From Trametes villosa (Eukaryota > Basidiomycota > Agaricomycetes > Polyporales > Polyporaceae): DNA of 64,000 nt. The notes beneath the pieces are model-generated. The model made no database searches, was not told the origin of the DNA, and saw only the letters and a program-made list of their open reading frames with translations. Positions 48,573 through 60,481 of this stretch are shown here, piece by piece. The stretch lies in contig PUDQ02000049.1 of NCBI GenBank assembly GCA_002964805.2, positions 372,001-436,000 on the forward strand, given 5' to 3'. Each line of letters begins with the position of its first letter. The stretch's first letter is position 1. Made by a program: the position numbers and the translations under genes.

Positions 48573-50381
48573 ATGGAGGTACACAAAGATGCCCGCGCCC
48601 ACGGGCTGCAGCAGTACGAGCTGTCTGATCTGCACGATGACTCGGCCAAGACTACTCCGGCGACGCTGTCCAACCGGTCATCGCGAGCGGCACTTCATGC
48701 AGAGGATCCCCAGGAAGGCGCGACTGTGCAGGAGCTGCCACCAATTGATCGCGGAATCAAAGCATGGACGTTTTGTTTTTCGGCGTTCATACTCGAGATG
48801 ATGGTGTGGGGTTTCGGCTTCAGGTTAATCTTCGCTCTTTCTTGCGCATAGACCTAGTGCTAAGGCTAATCCTATGTCTTCTCTAGTTATGGTATCTTCC
48901 AGGGTATGACGAATCAACATCTGCCAGGTAGGCAGCGATTGACATAATTTGACACAGACTACTACACATCACATCCGCCCTTCGAAAAGTCATCCAGCGT
49001 CGCGATCTCCGCTGTAGGGACAGTCGCTCTCGCCTTCCAATACGGAGAGGTCGGTTCTCTTCCACGTCGCAGCCGCGATCATACTCACTACTTACTAGGC
49101 TATCTTTCTGTCTTTTGTGTATGGTCGATACCCTGACTTCATGCGCATGGGCATGTGGGCAGGTCTGGCGCTCTACTTTGTATCGCTATTTTGCTCGAGC
49201 TTCGCTACAGAGGTGGGGCATTTCCCGTTCAGCCGCAAGCATATCCACTGACCACAGGTTCAGGTGTGGCAATTGATCCTGCTGCAAGGCGTGGGTGTCG
49301 GTGTCGGAGGCGGCCTCCTGTACATGCCCGTCATTCAGCTCCTTCCGGAGTGGTTCTCTGAGCGGCGAGGGCTTGCAGGTGGCATTATCTTCGCAGGCAC
49401 TGGACTGGGAGGTTGGTGTTCACAGCGGATCCGTGAAAGCTATCATAAAATTGACGACTCACATAGGCTTCGTATTCCCGTTCGTCCTGAATGCGCTACT
49501 CGACAAGGTCGGCCTGAGCTGGACACTGCGCATCTGGGCACTCGCGACTTCGTTCTTCTCCGGCATCGCCCTCTTCGGAATGCGTAGTCGGTTCCCTGTG
49601 CCCAAATTCAGTGCACACCAGCGGAGACCTCGATTCATCCCTCCGCACATCGGTTTCATCCGTAACCCGTTATTCTGGACATTCGTAAGCCGCAGGCCCA
49701 TTCATCCAGTCGGGGACAGGTACTCATAAGGGTTACTATCACAGGCGACTACGAACCTGCTGCAAGGCCTGTCCTACTTCCCCGTGTCACTCTACATCGC
49801 CACCTTCACCAAAAACGTCTCCAACCAACTGACGGCGACAGTCGTTCTGTCCTTGTTCAACTCGTCCGCGGTCGTAGGGCAGATCATCATGGGCCATCTT
49901 ACCGACAGGTTCCCGTATCCCGCTGTGATGGTCTTCAGCGCCGTCGGCAGCGCCCTCTCGGCCTTCTTCCTCTGGGGCTTCGCCGACGCGGCGATCTTCC
50001 TCTACTTCTTCGCTATCATCTTCGGCGGCCTGGTAAGTACTATCCCAAAGGGCCCAAAGGAGGAGATGATTGCTCACACGCACTCTGCAGAGTGGTGGCT
50101 TCTCGTCTACCTGGCCAAACGCGGCAGTCGAGTCCGTCGGTGGTCAAGTCGAGTACGCGGGCATGTCCTTCGCGGGCACCGCGTTCTTCAAGGGGATCTC
50201 TGCTGTCATCGGCCCGGTCATCTCGGGTCTCCTGCTGCAGAAAGGGAACGGCGCGTCGCTGGGGGGAGGATTTGGTCAGTACGGTTATGGCGCCGTCGAG
50301 ATCTTCGTGGGGTCCTGCGCGCTTGCGACTGGGGTGGGGAGCGTGGCGGTAGCGTTTGCCCGACAGCGGGTGTTGTCCTGA
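48573..50381 (+). CDS. MFS transporter, monocarboxylate-porter (MCT/MCH) like
   Basis: Eight exons (48573-48823, 48887-48903, 48958-49049, 49099-49212, 49258-49411, 49467-49684, 49745-50032, 50091-50381) encode 474 aa, the usual size for a 12-helix major facilitator. A hydrophilic N-terminal tail of about 60 residues precedes helix 1 (AWTFCFSAFILEMMVWGFGF), followed by SYGIFQDYY, typical of monocarboxylate-porter relatives. Helices include WAGLALYFVSLFCSSF, LLQGVGVGVGGGLLYMPV followed by WFSERRGLAGGIIFAGTGLGG, NALLDKV, and the C-half PLFWTFATTNLLQGLSYFPV, NSSAVVGQIIMGHLTDRF. This group imports small carboxylic acids or related solutes at the plasma membrane; the substrate is unknown. Exon 2 is only 17 nt. 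It begins 153 bp after the palindromic element, so the element sits in its promoter region. Confidence 0.88.
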
Positions 50382-50603
50382 TTGCATATATTAGATAGGT
50401 TACTTCTTGGATACATGGCCTCCAAAATATCAGCACAGACTACTTCACTCTCCTCTGCTCTTTTCTCGCCTCTCAGCGAGTGGTCCGATTCCACCTGATT
50501 CCACGCCACGCTACCAGCGCCAAACAACTTTTCCCGCCTAACGGCCGATCGGGCCGGGCCCCCCGACGCGATCGGCAACCCCAGAGAGGCGGAGGCGGGA
50601 GCG

Positions 50604-53600
50604 GTGACGGTGGGGCCCCCAAGCTTTCTGCACTCTCCCGACGTCGTGCTACATGTCTTCCTCGTCGCCCGCTGCGACATGCAGACCGTCTGGTTCCCCA
50701 TCCCCGTCGCCGCGCTCTTCCGCCGCATCGTGAACGTCGTCGGCACGCTCTCCATCTCCCACCACTACCTGCAGCAGCCCCCGCCGGACGCCAAGGACGC
50801 GCGACGTACTACTACTACCTCGAGCGCGTTTCACGCGCTACAGTGGCCCGCTTGGCTACCGAACTCGGGGAGGACGTGGAGGCTGTCTTTGGCAAATGGG
50901 GTGGGGGATGACGTTGAATCACAAGGCAATGGCGTGAAGGACCCTCCGCGAAGAACTGTCGCGCCCGCAAGGCCACGGCGGAACGACGAGATCCATCGGC
51001 TCATCAGCAACCCTGTCTTGTACGAACCTCTCAGGAAACCGAGGAACCCTATTGTTCTATGCCATGGTGAGTTGGGTTGGGATTCGTCTATTTACTTTTC
51101 CTGGAGCGCGTAGCGTGGTGGTGCGTTGTGATGTTACAATGAGTATTTACCGGGAACCCGCCAAAACGGTGGAGGTGGAACTACGCTCCAATGGGCTGTA
51201 ATTCCACTTCCTCCTACCATCCTGTCTCCCAGGTGCTCGCCATTCAGCCACCTTTCAGCCACGCAGTAAAAATCTTTTATACCACGCGAACTACTATGCA
51301 CCTTGTGCGGGCCCAGATCGAGCGGAAGTCAATGAGCACAGCTGCGTTGATCCTGGTCGCGGTAGTCGGCACAAGGGATACTTAGAAGAATTCGCAGAGT
51401 GACGGTCTCAGTCTCAGTGGAAGTCGGGACTTAGCTCCGAGACCCCCTCCCACAGATCTGGTATATACCCTTCATAATTCACAACGCACTCCGGGAACCC
51501 ACCAAAACGCTGAAAGTGGATCTACGCTCCGATGGGGCATAGTTCCGCTTCCACTTACCATCCTACCTCCGCTTCCACCCTACGGGGTGCGCGGCCGGTA
51601 CAAGATGGGGATGCGGGGAACAGCGCGGGGATACAGACTGCTTGACGCAGGCGTGTGCACGAGAGCGATATGGGGTACGATGTGCACATAAATGAGGCAG
51701 TGGGCGCAGGCGTGAGCGGTGTGGGCGCATGCATGACCTTCGATGCGGCTCCCGCACGCGCAGGCGCATACGACGCAGGACAAGGTGGACGCCTTCGGCC
51801 CGCACAGCTCGGGCGAGGTCGAGGACAGCGGTGCGCGCGACGTGCGTGGTCAACGAGCGTGTGGATGGACTGCTCGACCAGAAGCGAGTGGAACTGTGTT
51901 CCTAAGAGCCTAGCTTGGCCGACTACTTCGCACTTCGTTCACGCTCCGTCCGCGACGACGCCTATACCTCGCTTAGTTACGCCCGCGTCGTTCACGTCTA
52001 CGCTATCTTCGCGCATACACCCTCTGCCTCAATCAAGTACGCATCGCTACCGCCTTCACACCCTTGTCATGCACACGCTTGCCACAAGCACTGGCGACGC
52101 GCACTCCGCACCCTCACATCCCGGCTGCGTCACCCATCGGAGTGGAAGCCAAAGCGGATTGGCTAGTGGAGGTGGAAACTCCCGACCCGGGGCGTAGTCC
52201 CATTTCCACCATTTACCATTTTGGCGGGCCCTCGCCACGTCCACCTGTACGAGATCTGCACTTCCACTTCCTTCCCACTGTTTCGGTTGTCACTCTGTTA
52301 CAATGTTGCTGAAGATATGACACGCTAGGTTTATATGGCTTTGATGTGCGCGGGCCGTCTGCATTCCCGTTGCTACAAACCCACTACTGGTCGAATGTAC
52401 TCAACGTGCTACGCGGCAAGGTCGGTGCCGACGTTCTGGTGACCTCTGTACCTAGGTGAGCGCGCTTGCTTCTCGTCCGTATCTCAGGCTCTCAATAAAA
52501 CGTGCATTTTCGATTTTCCATGCAGCACTGGCTCGATTTCATCTCGCGCGAAGAACCTCGATCGTTTCTTGCGCGAGAAGGCCCCAGGGCGCGGCATCAA
52601 CTTCCTCGCACATTCCATGGGCGGACTGGACTGCAGGCATCTAATCAGCCACATAAAGCCCACTGATTACGTGCCGCTCTCACTCACCACGATCGCGACT
52701 CCCCATCGAGGTAGCCCCTTCATGGACTGGTGTAGGGTGAGTATATTGCTTGAGGTCTAGTACATTCCGTCTGACGTCAAGTGCAGCAATACATCGGTCT
52801 AGGAAAGCTCGAGGTGGACAACCCCGGCCAGGTGCACCGAGAGCAAACGGAGCCACGACTCGACGCGAGCCCTCAAGACGCTCCGACCAGTCCGAAGAGC
52901 AAGTCGATACCGGGCGTGAAGTCGCTGCTCTCGCTCGCTTCCCTCCCCTCCTCCTTCACCACGCTCCTCCTCTCCCTACTCGACTCGCCCGCCTACGCGC
53001 ACCTCACCTCCACCTACCTCAACACGATCTTCAACCCCGCGACGCCGGACGACCCCTCCGTGCGCTACTTCAGCGTCGCCGGCCGCATCTCGGGGATGAG
53101 CATCTGGCACCCGCTTTGGCTGCCGAAGATGGTGCTCGACGGCTTCGAGGAGAAGGAGCGCGCGCGCCTGCGCGAGGAGGCGCACCCGCTCGCGGACACG
53201 GACGGGGAGTGGGGCAACGACGGGCTCGTGACGATCCAGAGCGCGCGCTGGGGCGAGTTCCTCGGCGTGCTGGAAGAGTGCGACCACTGGGAGCTCCGGG
53301 GCGCAAGGGGGCTCGACGTGGACCTTCCGTCGATACCGGGCCCGGACGAGTGGAACTTTGCGGACTGGGGTAGGTTCGTGCGCGCGTGGAAGCGGGAGGA
53401 GAAGAAGGCGGCGAAGAGCGCGGGTGCGGGCATCAGCGAGCAGGGGCACCGGGACGCGGTCGCGGCCGCGGCAGCGAGCGAGGGCGGGCGGGATGTGCGG
53501 AGCATGAAGGAGAGGGAGCGCGACCAGAACTCGGACGAGGTTGTGAAGAACTCGACCGAGAAGTTGTCGGCGGTGTTCGACTGGATCGTGGACCAGACGC

Positions 53601-53815
53601 CAGGGACAGACGCGGTCGGCTCCATCACGTCGCTCGTGTCGCGCTCAGAGGAGAAGCCCGAGGAGGATGCCAAGACTTCCCGACAGAAGCAGGAGCGGGA
53701 CGAGGAGCAGGAGAAGAACGCCAAAGCCGCGACGCGGAGCGACTTGGAGACGAAGCAGGACCTCGAACGCTTCTACGTAGCCCTGTGTAGGAAGTTATAC
53801 GATGAAGGACTGTAA
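50604..53815 (+). CDS. alpha/beta-hydrolase lipase (triacylglycerol-lipase-like)
   Basis: Exons 50604-51066, 52329-52455, 52526-52736 and 52787-53815 encode 609 aa. The core begins at PIVLCHGLYGFDVRGPSAF (oxyanion side) followed by HYWSNVLNVLRGKVGADVLV and the nucleophile elbow AHSMGG (S227), then TIATPHRGSPFMDW, matching fungal lipases of the LipA/DUF676-like type. An acid/His pair probably lies in the C-terminal half (NDGLVTIQSARWGEF..CDHWEL is characteristic). The last about 190 residues are Glu/Lys/Ala-rich and probably a flexible or coiled tail. The N-terminal region (VVLHVFLVARCDMQTVWFPI) is hydrophobic and may anchor the enzyme to lipid membranes. Intron 1 is 1,262 nt and contains a transposon. 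Around 50810-50905 the frame in use reads poorly while the +1 frame reads like real protein, so a local frameshift pair is possible. Confidence 0.8.
51142..52296. mobile_element. 1,155-bp insertion in lipase intron 1, 9-bp target duplication
   Basis: A perfect 9-bp direct repeat GTTACAATG flanks it (51133-51141, 52297-52305). Removing insert plus one repeat leaves a 98-nt intron. Inside are two direct copies of a roughly 70-bp motif starting CGGGAACCC (51151-51222 and 51492-51570; shared core CTACGCTCC), and a third, inverted and diverged, copy near the right end (52170-52235, containing CATTTTGGCGGGCCCTCG). No long ORF or transposase. A 9-bp duplication fits Mutator-like elements, and subterminal repeats are common in such non-autonomous elements; the terminal inverted repeats are weak (both ends begin AG when read inward), so the class is tentative. 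Confidence 0.65.
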
Positions 53816-53998
53816 CGCATACGCATCACATCTTGCCCGTGTCTTGTCTTGCCAGGGCGTGGGCACCGCCCTGCTTCACCCACTGAGTGCTCACTACATA
53901 CTGTAAGCTTTCAGCCCTAATATTCGCGTCGCTGTATATCATCTCCGGTATCCCCACATATCCATGTACAACGATGAACGATTATAATAGCCCACCAC

Positions 53999-56116
53999 TC
54001 ACGACTCTTTCTCTGAATACTCTCGCAAATCGATGTTTGGTAGCGGGCCGACAAACCATTTCCTCGCGGACACTACCCACGAGCCTGCGGCGAAAACGAA
54101 TACGGCAAGGACAATCGCCGGTGCGTAGTCTGCATCGAGACCTATGTCAGAACAGGTCGGACGCGATGGTACAGGATAGAACGTACTCATCCCTGCCGCG
54201 GTCGTTGCCTGACTCGGCGGGAAACATAACAGGACGACGATGAAGGCGACCCACGCGACCGCGACGGAGCCGATGGGCATGTACCACCTTCCGAGGCTGA
54301 AGGGCCCGGGGACGAGTTTGTCTCGCCCAGAGGTGATCCTCAGGAATATCGGGGTTGCGTAGGACGTGTAGAGGCCTATAACCGCCGCCCTGCACCCCAT
54401 AACCATCAGCTATCGGTCGCAGCAATATATGCAGCAGTACGTACCCGCCAAGAGACGAGAACGCCGTAGCGGAGAATCCGAGCAGTCCACACAGCGCAGA
54501 GAGTGCGATAACGAGCCACACAGCATTCACCGGTGTTTGCGTGCGCGCATTCACCCGCTTCCACCAACGCGAGCCTGGTAGCGCGTTGTCCCGTGCGAAC
54601 GCGAACACTACACGGGAAGCGTCCACCCCCTGCGCCGCTCCGCATAAGAACTGCCCCAACCCCGTCGTGTTAGCATGTCGCACGTCGATGAGGAAGCGCA
54701 TATACCCTGGACACACCTGCGCGATGATGGTAAAGCTCCACACCGCAAGCATGCCGCGCTTGCCCAACACGTCAAGTAACACCTGGCCCATCGGGAGCGC
54801 GAGGTCCGTCGCGAGCAGCGCAGGCACGGACACGGTCGCGAACGAGACCGCGATGATGAGGAGCCAGCCCATGCCGCCGACGGCTGCGACGGAGACGAGG
54901 ATGGCGATGGGTGCCGCGCGAGCCGCTCCAGCGACTTCTTCGGATATATGCGCGGCGGAGTCGTCTTTAGGATGGCTCAGTACTCGTGGCGGTGGCGTAA
55001 TGGAAAGGGGGGACCTACAGCCGGTCAGGGACCACATCGGAGCGGCGAAGGCGAGGAGGAACGCCCATCCGTCTGTGCACAGTTGTCACTTAGTTTCCGA
55101 GTTCCCGGGGGCCGCTTGGGTGATTGTTGGGGCACGCACCGTTCTTCCACCCGGTGTTGTTCTCGAAACTGGTGAACGCAGTCTTCGTCGATACCTTCCT
55201 GTCTCCCGAGCAGACGAGCAGCGCAATAATTGCTGCTACGGTTGCTCCTGCTGTAAAACGTGGGCACGGGTCAGGCATCTAAATCCGAGGCAACCCGAAT
55301 AGCACCTACCCGTCAGGAAGCCATAGAGAAGGTTCAACCTGGCTAGGACCTTTGTCGCGGCGGAGCATATAACTCCGTGCACCAGCAGAATAGCAAGGAG
55401 AATACCATATGTTGGTCCTGCACCGAGGACTACCACGCCGTCGGTACTGACCGCAATCGCTGTGGTGATCATCTGTGCCCTGGGAGCAATGTCAGCAATG
55501 TTATGGTCGCGCTCGCGTGGGGTCCGTACACTGTGTAGTCTATGGAGCAGACGAGGGTGACCTGCCCGGTCACATTGGCCCATCCGGTAACCCAGCTAGC
55601 GAGTGCAGAGTAGCGCTGAGGTGCCAGCTTGGCGGAGAAGTAGTACAATCCGGCGCTGGTACTGCAAAATCCTGCGGTGTAAGTACAGTACTCTCTCGGT
55701 GAGCCCAGAGAACAGGAAAAACTGACGGCATAGACGAGGCCAACTCCGCCATAGACGCGGCGATGCACATGATGAACAAGCATGGTATGAACCAGCCCCA
55801 CACCATCCCAACATGACCGCCTAAGCCCGGTGCGTATTAGCCGCAGCCGCATGCACGCCCGGGTTATGAACATACCAGAGGCGAGCCCGAAGGATAGTGT
55901 CGACGAGACCCCTCCGATCACTGCCATGATGGAGAATGAGAATGCAACGGTTTCCAGCAACTGTTCGGCTGGGTTGGTTAGAAATATTGGTCACAGAATG
56001 ACTGCACCTACGGAGAATTCTCTCTTGAACTCTCCCTTGTACCCGAGCTCTGCTAGGCGGGCATCGTCGGCGTCTCTGACCTCCACCAAAGCGGTGTCTC
56101 CCTTCGTCATGTCCAT
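53999..56116 (-). CDS. amino-acid / GABA permease (APC family)
   Basis: Multi-exon gene; the first four exons close in phase (56116-56012, 55960-55876, 55820-55727, 55661-about 55530) and the last ends at 53999. Motifs run in the order expected for fungal UGA4/GABA-permease relatives: ARLAELGYKGEFKREFS, AFSFSIMAVIGGVSSTLSFG, GGHVGMVWGWFIP, ASMAELASSMPTSAGLYYF, SAKLAPQRYSALASWVTGW, STDGVVVLGAGPTYG, CSGDRKVSTKTAFTSFENN TGW (split by an intron), LPMGQVLLDVLGKRGMLAVW, VVFAFARDNALPGSRWWKRV, QTPVNAVWLVIALSAL, FSLGRWYMPIGSVAVAWV, and a C-terminal APAIVLAVFVFAAGSWV. About ten to twelve membrane helices are present. It probably imports GABA or another amino acid or polyamine by proton symport; the substrate is unknown. 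Some middle exon boundaries were not fixed to the base. It converges on the lipase gene. Confidence 0.85.
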
Positions 56117-57228
56117 GCGATCCAAAGACGCGTTACCGATGTCGCGGCCGGCGTTTGACCTCACGCCAGGTTTCTCGTGTAGCCCAGGCATCGCGCAGTG
56201 GAGGAAGAGAACACAAAGGACGAAGCATTTGGAGAATGCTTGCCGGTGGTCCTCCTCTACGCGAGCGGGATGGTTTACGGTATGTCTTCTCACACGTATT
56301 TCGTATCGTGATAACGAGGGAACATCATGCGACGCTGAGAGGAGGCTTCTATTTGAATAGTATCAACAGAGGCACATGCACAAAGTACGCCATGCTCACC
56401 TCCTACTCTCACCTCAATCGCGGTCCTGTAAGACAGGAAAAGGCCGGCTTGGCCCTGCTTCTAGATAGCAGTATGGGCTGGCATATTGGCGACGCGGAGA
56501 GCTTCAGGCTCAGTCTGGGCCGCGACACTATTAGAAACCGCCGGGGTTCAACAGGTCCTGTCCATTGCGCTTGTGAATGGTAGTGGATATGATGTGGGCA
56601 AGCTTGCAAGTGTTCGCAGCTTGGGCGATCCTGTCGCCGTTCAAGATGGTCCACGTTCAACAACAACCGCGGTCGGCATGGGCGCTACGCCAGCGCTACG
56701 GTCCAGGTAGCGTGGGCGCTACTGTACGCACTCCTTCTCGGAGACGGCCACGATGTCGGCTACAAGGTCAAGCTTTTAGATGCGTATGTTTCCACAGATT
56801 AAGACGACGCTGAAGAACCACCGATTATGCTATGACTTGTCGCATCATACGCTCCAAGCTCTCCAGGTTGCCGCAGTACTTATGTGTAGTCAGTCATCCG
56901 ATCATCATCGTGTCGCAGTCGCTGCTAACATGGCCTTACAGGTAAAAGCCCTGAGCGAGCTATGTCTCTCGTCCTCGTACCATGTATGCCGACGGCAGGA
57001 GGCATCTCCGCTTTTCGTAAAAAAATCCCCATTACCGAGCAAGTGCGCATCAGGGATGGTCCCAATGTGAATGGCGCCAGGGAATGCACCTGAGTGCTTG
57101 GATCTACGGTCGACCAGTATACTATACGCATGGACGTCTTATCCTCGACTGTGCGCACGTGTGCTTTGCTGAATCTCAACAGCGTCACCGTCGCCCGAGT
57201 GCGGCGCGATCTCCCTCCGGGAGGCTGA
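56117..57228. other. intergenic region
   Basis: 5' flank of the permease gene; short ORFs only. Confidence 0.5.
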
Positions 57229-57452
57229 CGGCGGCTGACCCTCCCTCGAGGGCCTTGCAGCAGAATGCGCGGAAATCTCTGCTGACCAGACAGGATCTGA
57301 ATCCCCGGTGAACTAGCCAGCCCGCGGCTCTCATCTCTTGTCCCGCTCTTCCTCGCACCACCATCGTCGCCAGAAGACACCCGAGACAACCCCGGAAAGC
57401 CTCAACGCACTCAAGCACAACCAACCCCAGCGAAAGCACAACAGTCCCTGCC
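57229..57452 (+). repeat. duplicated promoter/5' leader, copy 1
   Basis: From GCTGACGGCGGCTGACC onward this matches 63706-63941 closely (shared CCAGACAGGATCTGAATCCC and CTCGCACCACCATCGTCGC). The similarity continues through the following ATG into the coding region. The two copies are about 6.49 kb apart. Confidence 0.8.
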
Positions 57453-59536
57453 ATGTACACCGCCCCGCCCGACCCCAACTACGCCCCGCGTCCTCCTCTG
57501 GAGTTCGGCCTGGTCATCCTCGTGGCCCTGCTCCTTGTCGTCGGCATCTCCACCGTTGCCACTCTCATCGGTCGTCACCGCCGCCGTGCCAACCCTCCTA
57601 ATGTTCGTCGTCGGGCTCCTGCCCCATGCATGGTCGACCTCGAACAGGCACACATCACCATCGGCACCGACAATGTCATCCACAGCGACATGGGCACCGG
57701 CAACGGTCACGGCAAGAATGGGTCGCGCATCCTGGCTTTCCCTCCGCTCGCGGTCTTGGGTCGCTCTCGCGGCTTCGGGTCTACTGGTCATGGGAAGCTC
57801 GCTCTAGAGCTACCTCCTCCGGTTCTGGCTATGGCACGGGCTTCGCGTCTCCGGGACTCCGTGTTCTGCAAGGCCCTCGGTCACCTCAACTACCCCGGTC
57901 TGGGCGATGTCAAGGTCAGCCTCATTTTGTCTCTCTCATCCTATGCATTCGTTAACCCTCACCCGTGCCCTTCCGCCTCTCCTCCCAGGACGTTCAGAAG
58001 GACCCGAGGCGCATCATCGACATCGAGGCCGCCGCGGCTGACAAGGTCACGCAGCCGCGCAACACCATGCCCCTCGCCGTCGACGTCTCCCTGAGCTTCC
58101 CGGCATGGGTCCGGCCCCATCTCGCCGAGATCCGTGACCCATCTCAGCGCGAGTGGATCCTCACGCCTACGCCTCAGCCTACGCCGTCCACCATTCCCGA
58201 GATCATCATCCAGACATGCGACGACACGCCCATCCCCGCGAGCCCTGCCAGCACCTACTCGACCGACTCCGACGCCTGCTCCGCGCCCTCCGAGCTCGAC
58301 ACGCCCCCGCCGATGACGCCGACCTTCGCATCCCCGTTCGGCGTCTTCTTCCCGACGAGCGCGACGTGCTCGGAGCGCGAGTACCTCCAGGTGCCATCTC
58401 CTTCGTCCAGCTCCACGCGCGAGGAGGAGAAGCCGGTGTTGCGCAACGTGTCGAACTTCTCCGGGAAGACGTTCGCGCTCGCGACGCCTCCGGGGCGGTT
58501 CGGCAAGATGCTCAAGGAGCGTCGGATGTTGGCGAAAGCGCAGGCGGCGGTCACCACTACGGTCGTCGACGAGCAGAAGCAGCTCCCGGATACACAGAGC
58601 CTCGCTCAAGTCGTAGAGGGATGCAACACCGGCCCTCGGGCCTATCAGAGCTCGAGTAGGATCGCAGCGTTCCCTCAACCTGAGAGCGCTGCGGTGGTTG
58701 GACTCGGCCTCGGCCTCCATCTGCAGCTCCGTCCTCAGCTGGGCTTTCAGGACTCCCTCGACAAGGCTTGCGCTGCCTCTTGCCCTTCTGGCAACGAGGC
58801 CGCCTTTGGAATCTCTGAAATGCTCAGCGCTGCGGACTGCTTGGACCTCGGCGACGATCTCGAGGCCACCACCACCGCCGACCTGGCTTTCCTTGCTCCC
58901 GATGTTAATGAGGGCGACTCTGAGGTTCTCTTCGACGCCGACGCTGACAACGATGCTTTCGCCGACCCCGATGTCTGCGCCCGCCCTGATGCTCGCGTCA
59001 AGGACGCCGGCCACGCCGACGCTATTATCGACATCGTCGTCAGCGCACGTGCTGGCGGCGACCACAGCGGCAAGGGGTTCCTCGCACGCATTGCGCCCCT
59101 CATCGACGTGTCCGATTCGTCCTCCACCGGCATCGAGAGCGAGAGCGAGCACGACAACCTCCGCGACAACCTGGACGGCAACCAACAGGAGACCCTCGAG
59201 GACACCGACACCGTCGCCGACGCCGACAGCTCCGCCACCGCCGAGCTGGTTCTGCACGAGACCGAAGCACACCACACCATCGCCGTCGTATGCGCCATTG
59301 CACTTATGGCCGCGCTCCGCCGCGCTCTCCAATCCCCTCCTCCGGCACTCGCGAGGAGTGTCTGGCGCGACGTCGGGCCCTCGTTCCACCGGGGCCCGGG
59401 CGAATTCTCATACGGCGACGCCGTCGGCACGCTGGAAAACATCGGGCTCGCGTTCTACATGATCGGCGCCACCGAGCTTGGGGGAAGCAGCGTCATCCTC
59501 AACTACTTCGTGGCTATGGCACAACTTGTCATGTGA
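57453..59536 (+). CDS. single-pass membrane protein of unknown function, copy 1
   Basis: Two exons, 57453-57914 and 57989-59536, joined in phase 0, encode 669 aa. I do not recognise a family. Short N-terminal head (MYTAPPDPNYAPRPP), then one clear transmembrane segment at residues about 17-40 (LEFGLVILVALLLVVGISTV), then an Arg-rich stop-transfer stretch (GRHRRRANPPNVRRR), which suggests an N-out/C-in orientation. The long cytoplasmic part contains SLSFPAWVRPHLAEIRDPSQ, a Pro/Ser/Thr-rich linker, FSGKTFALATPPGRFGKML, an acidic Asp-rich region and a C-terminal hydrophobic-leaning segment (LENIGLAFYMIGATELGGSS). A second copy starts at 63942 with an almost identical start and promoter, so this is a local gene family. 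High GC produces a 476-aa shadow ORF on the other strand. Confidence 0.75.
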
Positions 59537-60481
59537 ACCTCGCGCACCTCCGCTCTCCCTGGCGTCCTGCATCGGCTTCTCTGGCGTCCTCCGCCTTCAA
59601 GTTCGGCAACCTCGGCAATTATCCTCTCTCTTCTCGGCAATACTCCCTTCCTCTATCCGCAATACCCTCCCTCCCTGGAAGTCGACCACCCCAGCAGATC
59701 CGCCCTGCTGGCGACTTCTCATATACCCGACGACTCCTCTCCTCCCGTGCTCATCCTGGAGGAGAGTCCCCAAGCGGGTCGTCACCACTGGGCGCAGCGG
59801 CGCCGCCCGGTCTCTGCTCCCCTCACCGGGAGCAGAACAACAACCCAGCCCTAGCTTCGTCCTGGGCTGGTCTTGTCTTACGATACGATACGACACCTCT
59901 CTTTCTTTCGCTCGAGAATAATCCCATACTGGAGATCATCCAACTCCAGTGTGGCTTCGTCCGCGCTGGGAACACAACGCATGGCTTCGGGTCCGAGCTC
60001 GTTAATCTCTACCATCGCATAGTTCTGGTTTACTCTACGATGCAGCCACTTTCTACTTCTCACTTTCTGCGCTGCATTCTTCGCTTCCCCCCTCCGGTTC
60101 CTTACCCCCTCTTTTACGATACACTGCTTGGCCTATGATCACTGTAGTACGGCGCGGCTACGGTTTCTTTCGACTCAGGTCTGAGGCTGGTATAAGTAGG
60201 CTTCCCGCGGTTGTATCGTCCGGTTCCTAGGATAATACACTTCTTCGCCTGCACATTTTGACGCCCTGCCAATTCTATAGCCGTGGCTGGTGTGCCGCAC
60301 AACTTACATGCCAGTACCTGAGACAACGAACATGGTCGAAAGCGAGACAGGTACATAACTCGACTCTCACAAACACAAAGAGGATTCTGGAGAACGCATA
60401 CCTACTGCCGCCTTTGACGCGTTCAGGATGAACACATGTCGCAGAGATCTGTAGTTGTATACAAGAAAGAGCGGAATACAA
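59537..60481. other. convergent intergenic region
   Basis: Pyrimidine-rich 3' flanks of two convergent genes. No recognised element. Confidence 0.5.

Noticed and set aside
51371..51410. Possible fourth PVFF-type tail (minus, ending EFF-stop)
   Set aside because: The reverse frame reads LCEFF before the stop, lacks IR and PV, and has an upstream stop; it is part of the intron transposon.
57959..59389. 476-aa minus-strand ORF
   Set aside because: Opposite exon 2 of the membrane-protein gene; GC-rich shadow reading as Arg/Gly/Val low complexity, whereas the plus strand splices in phase to a coherent protein.
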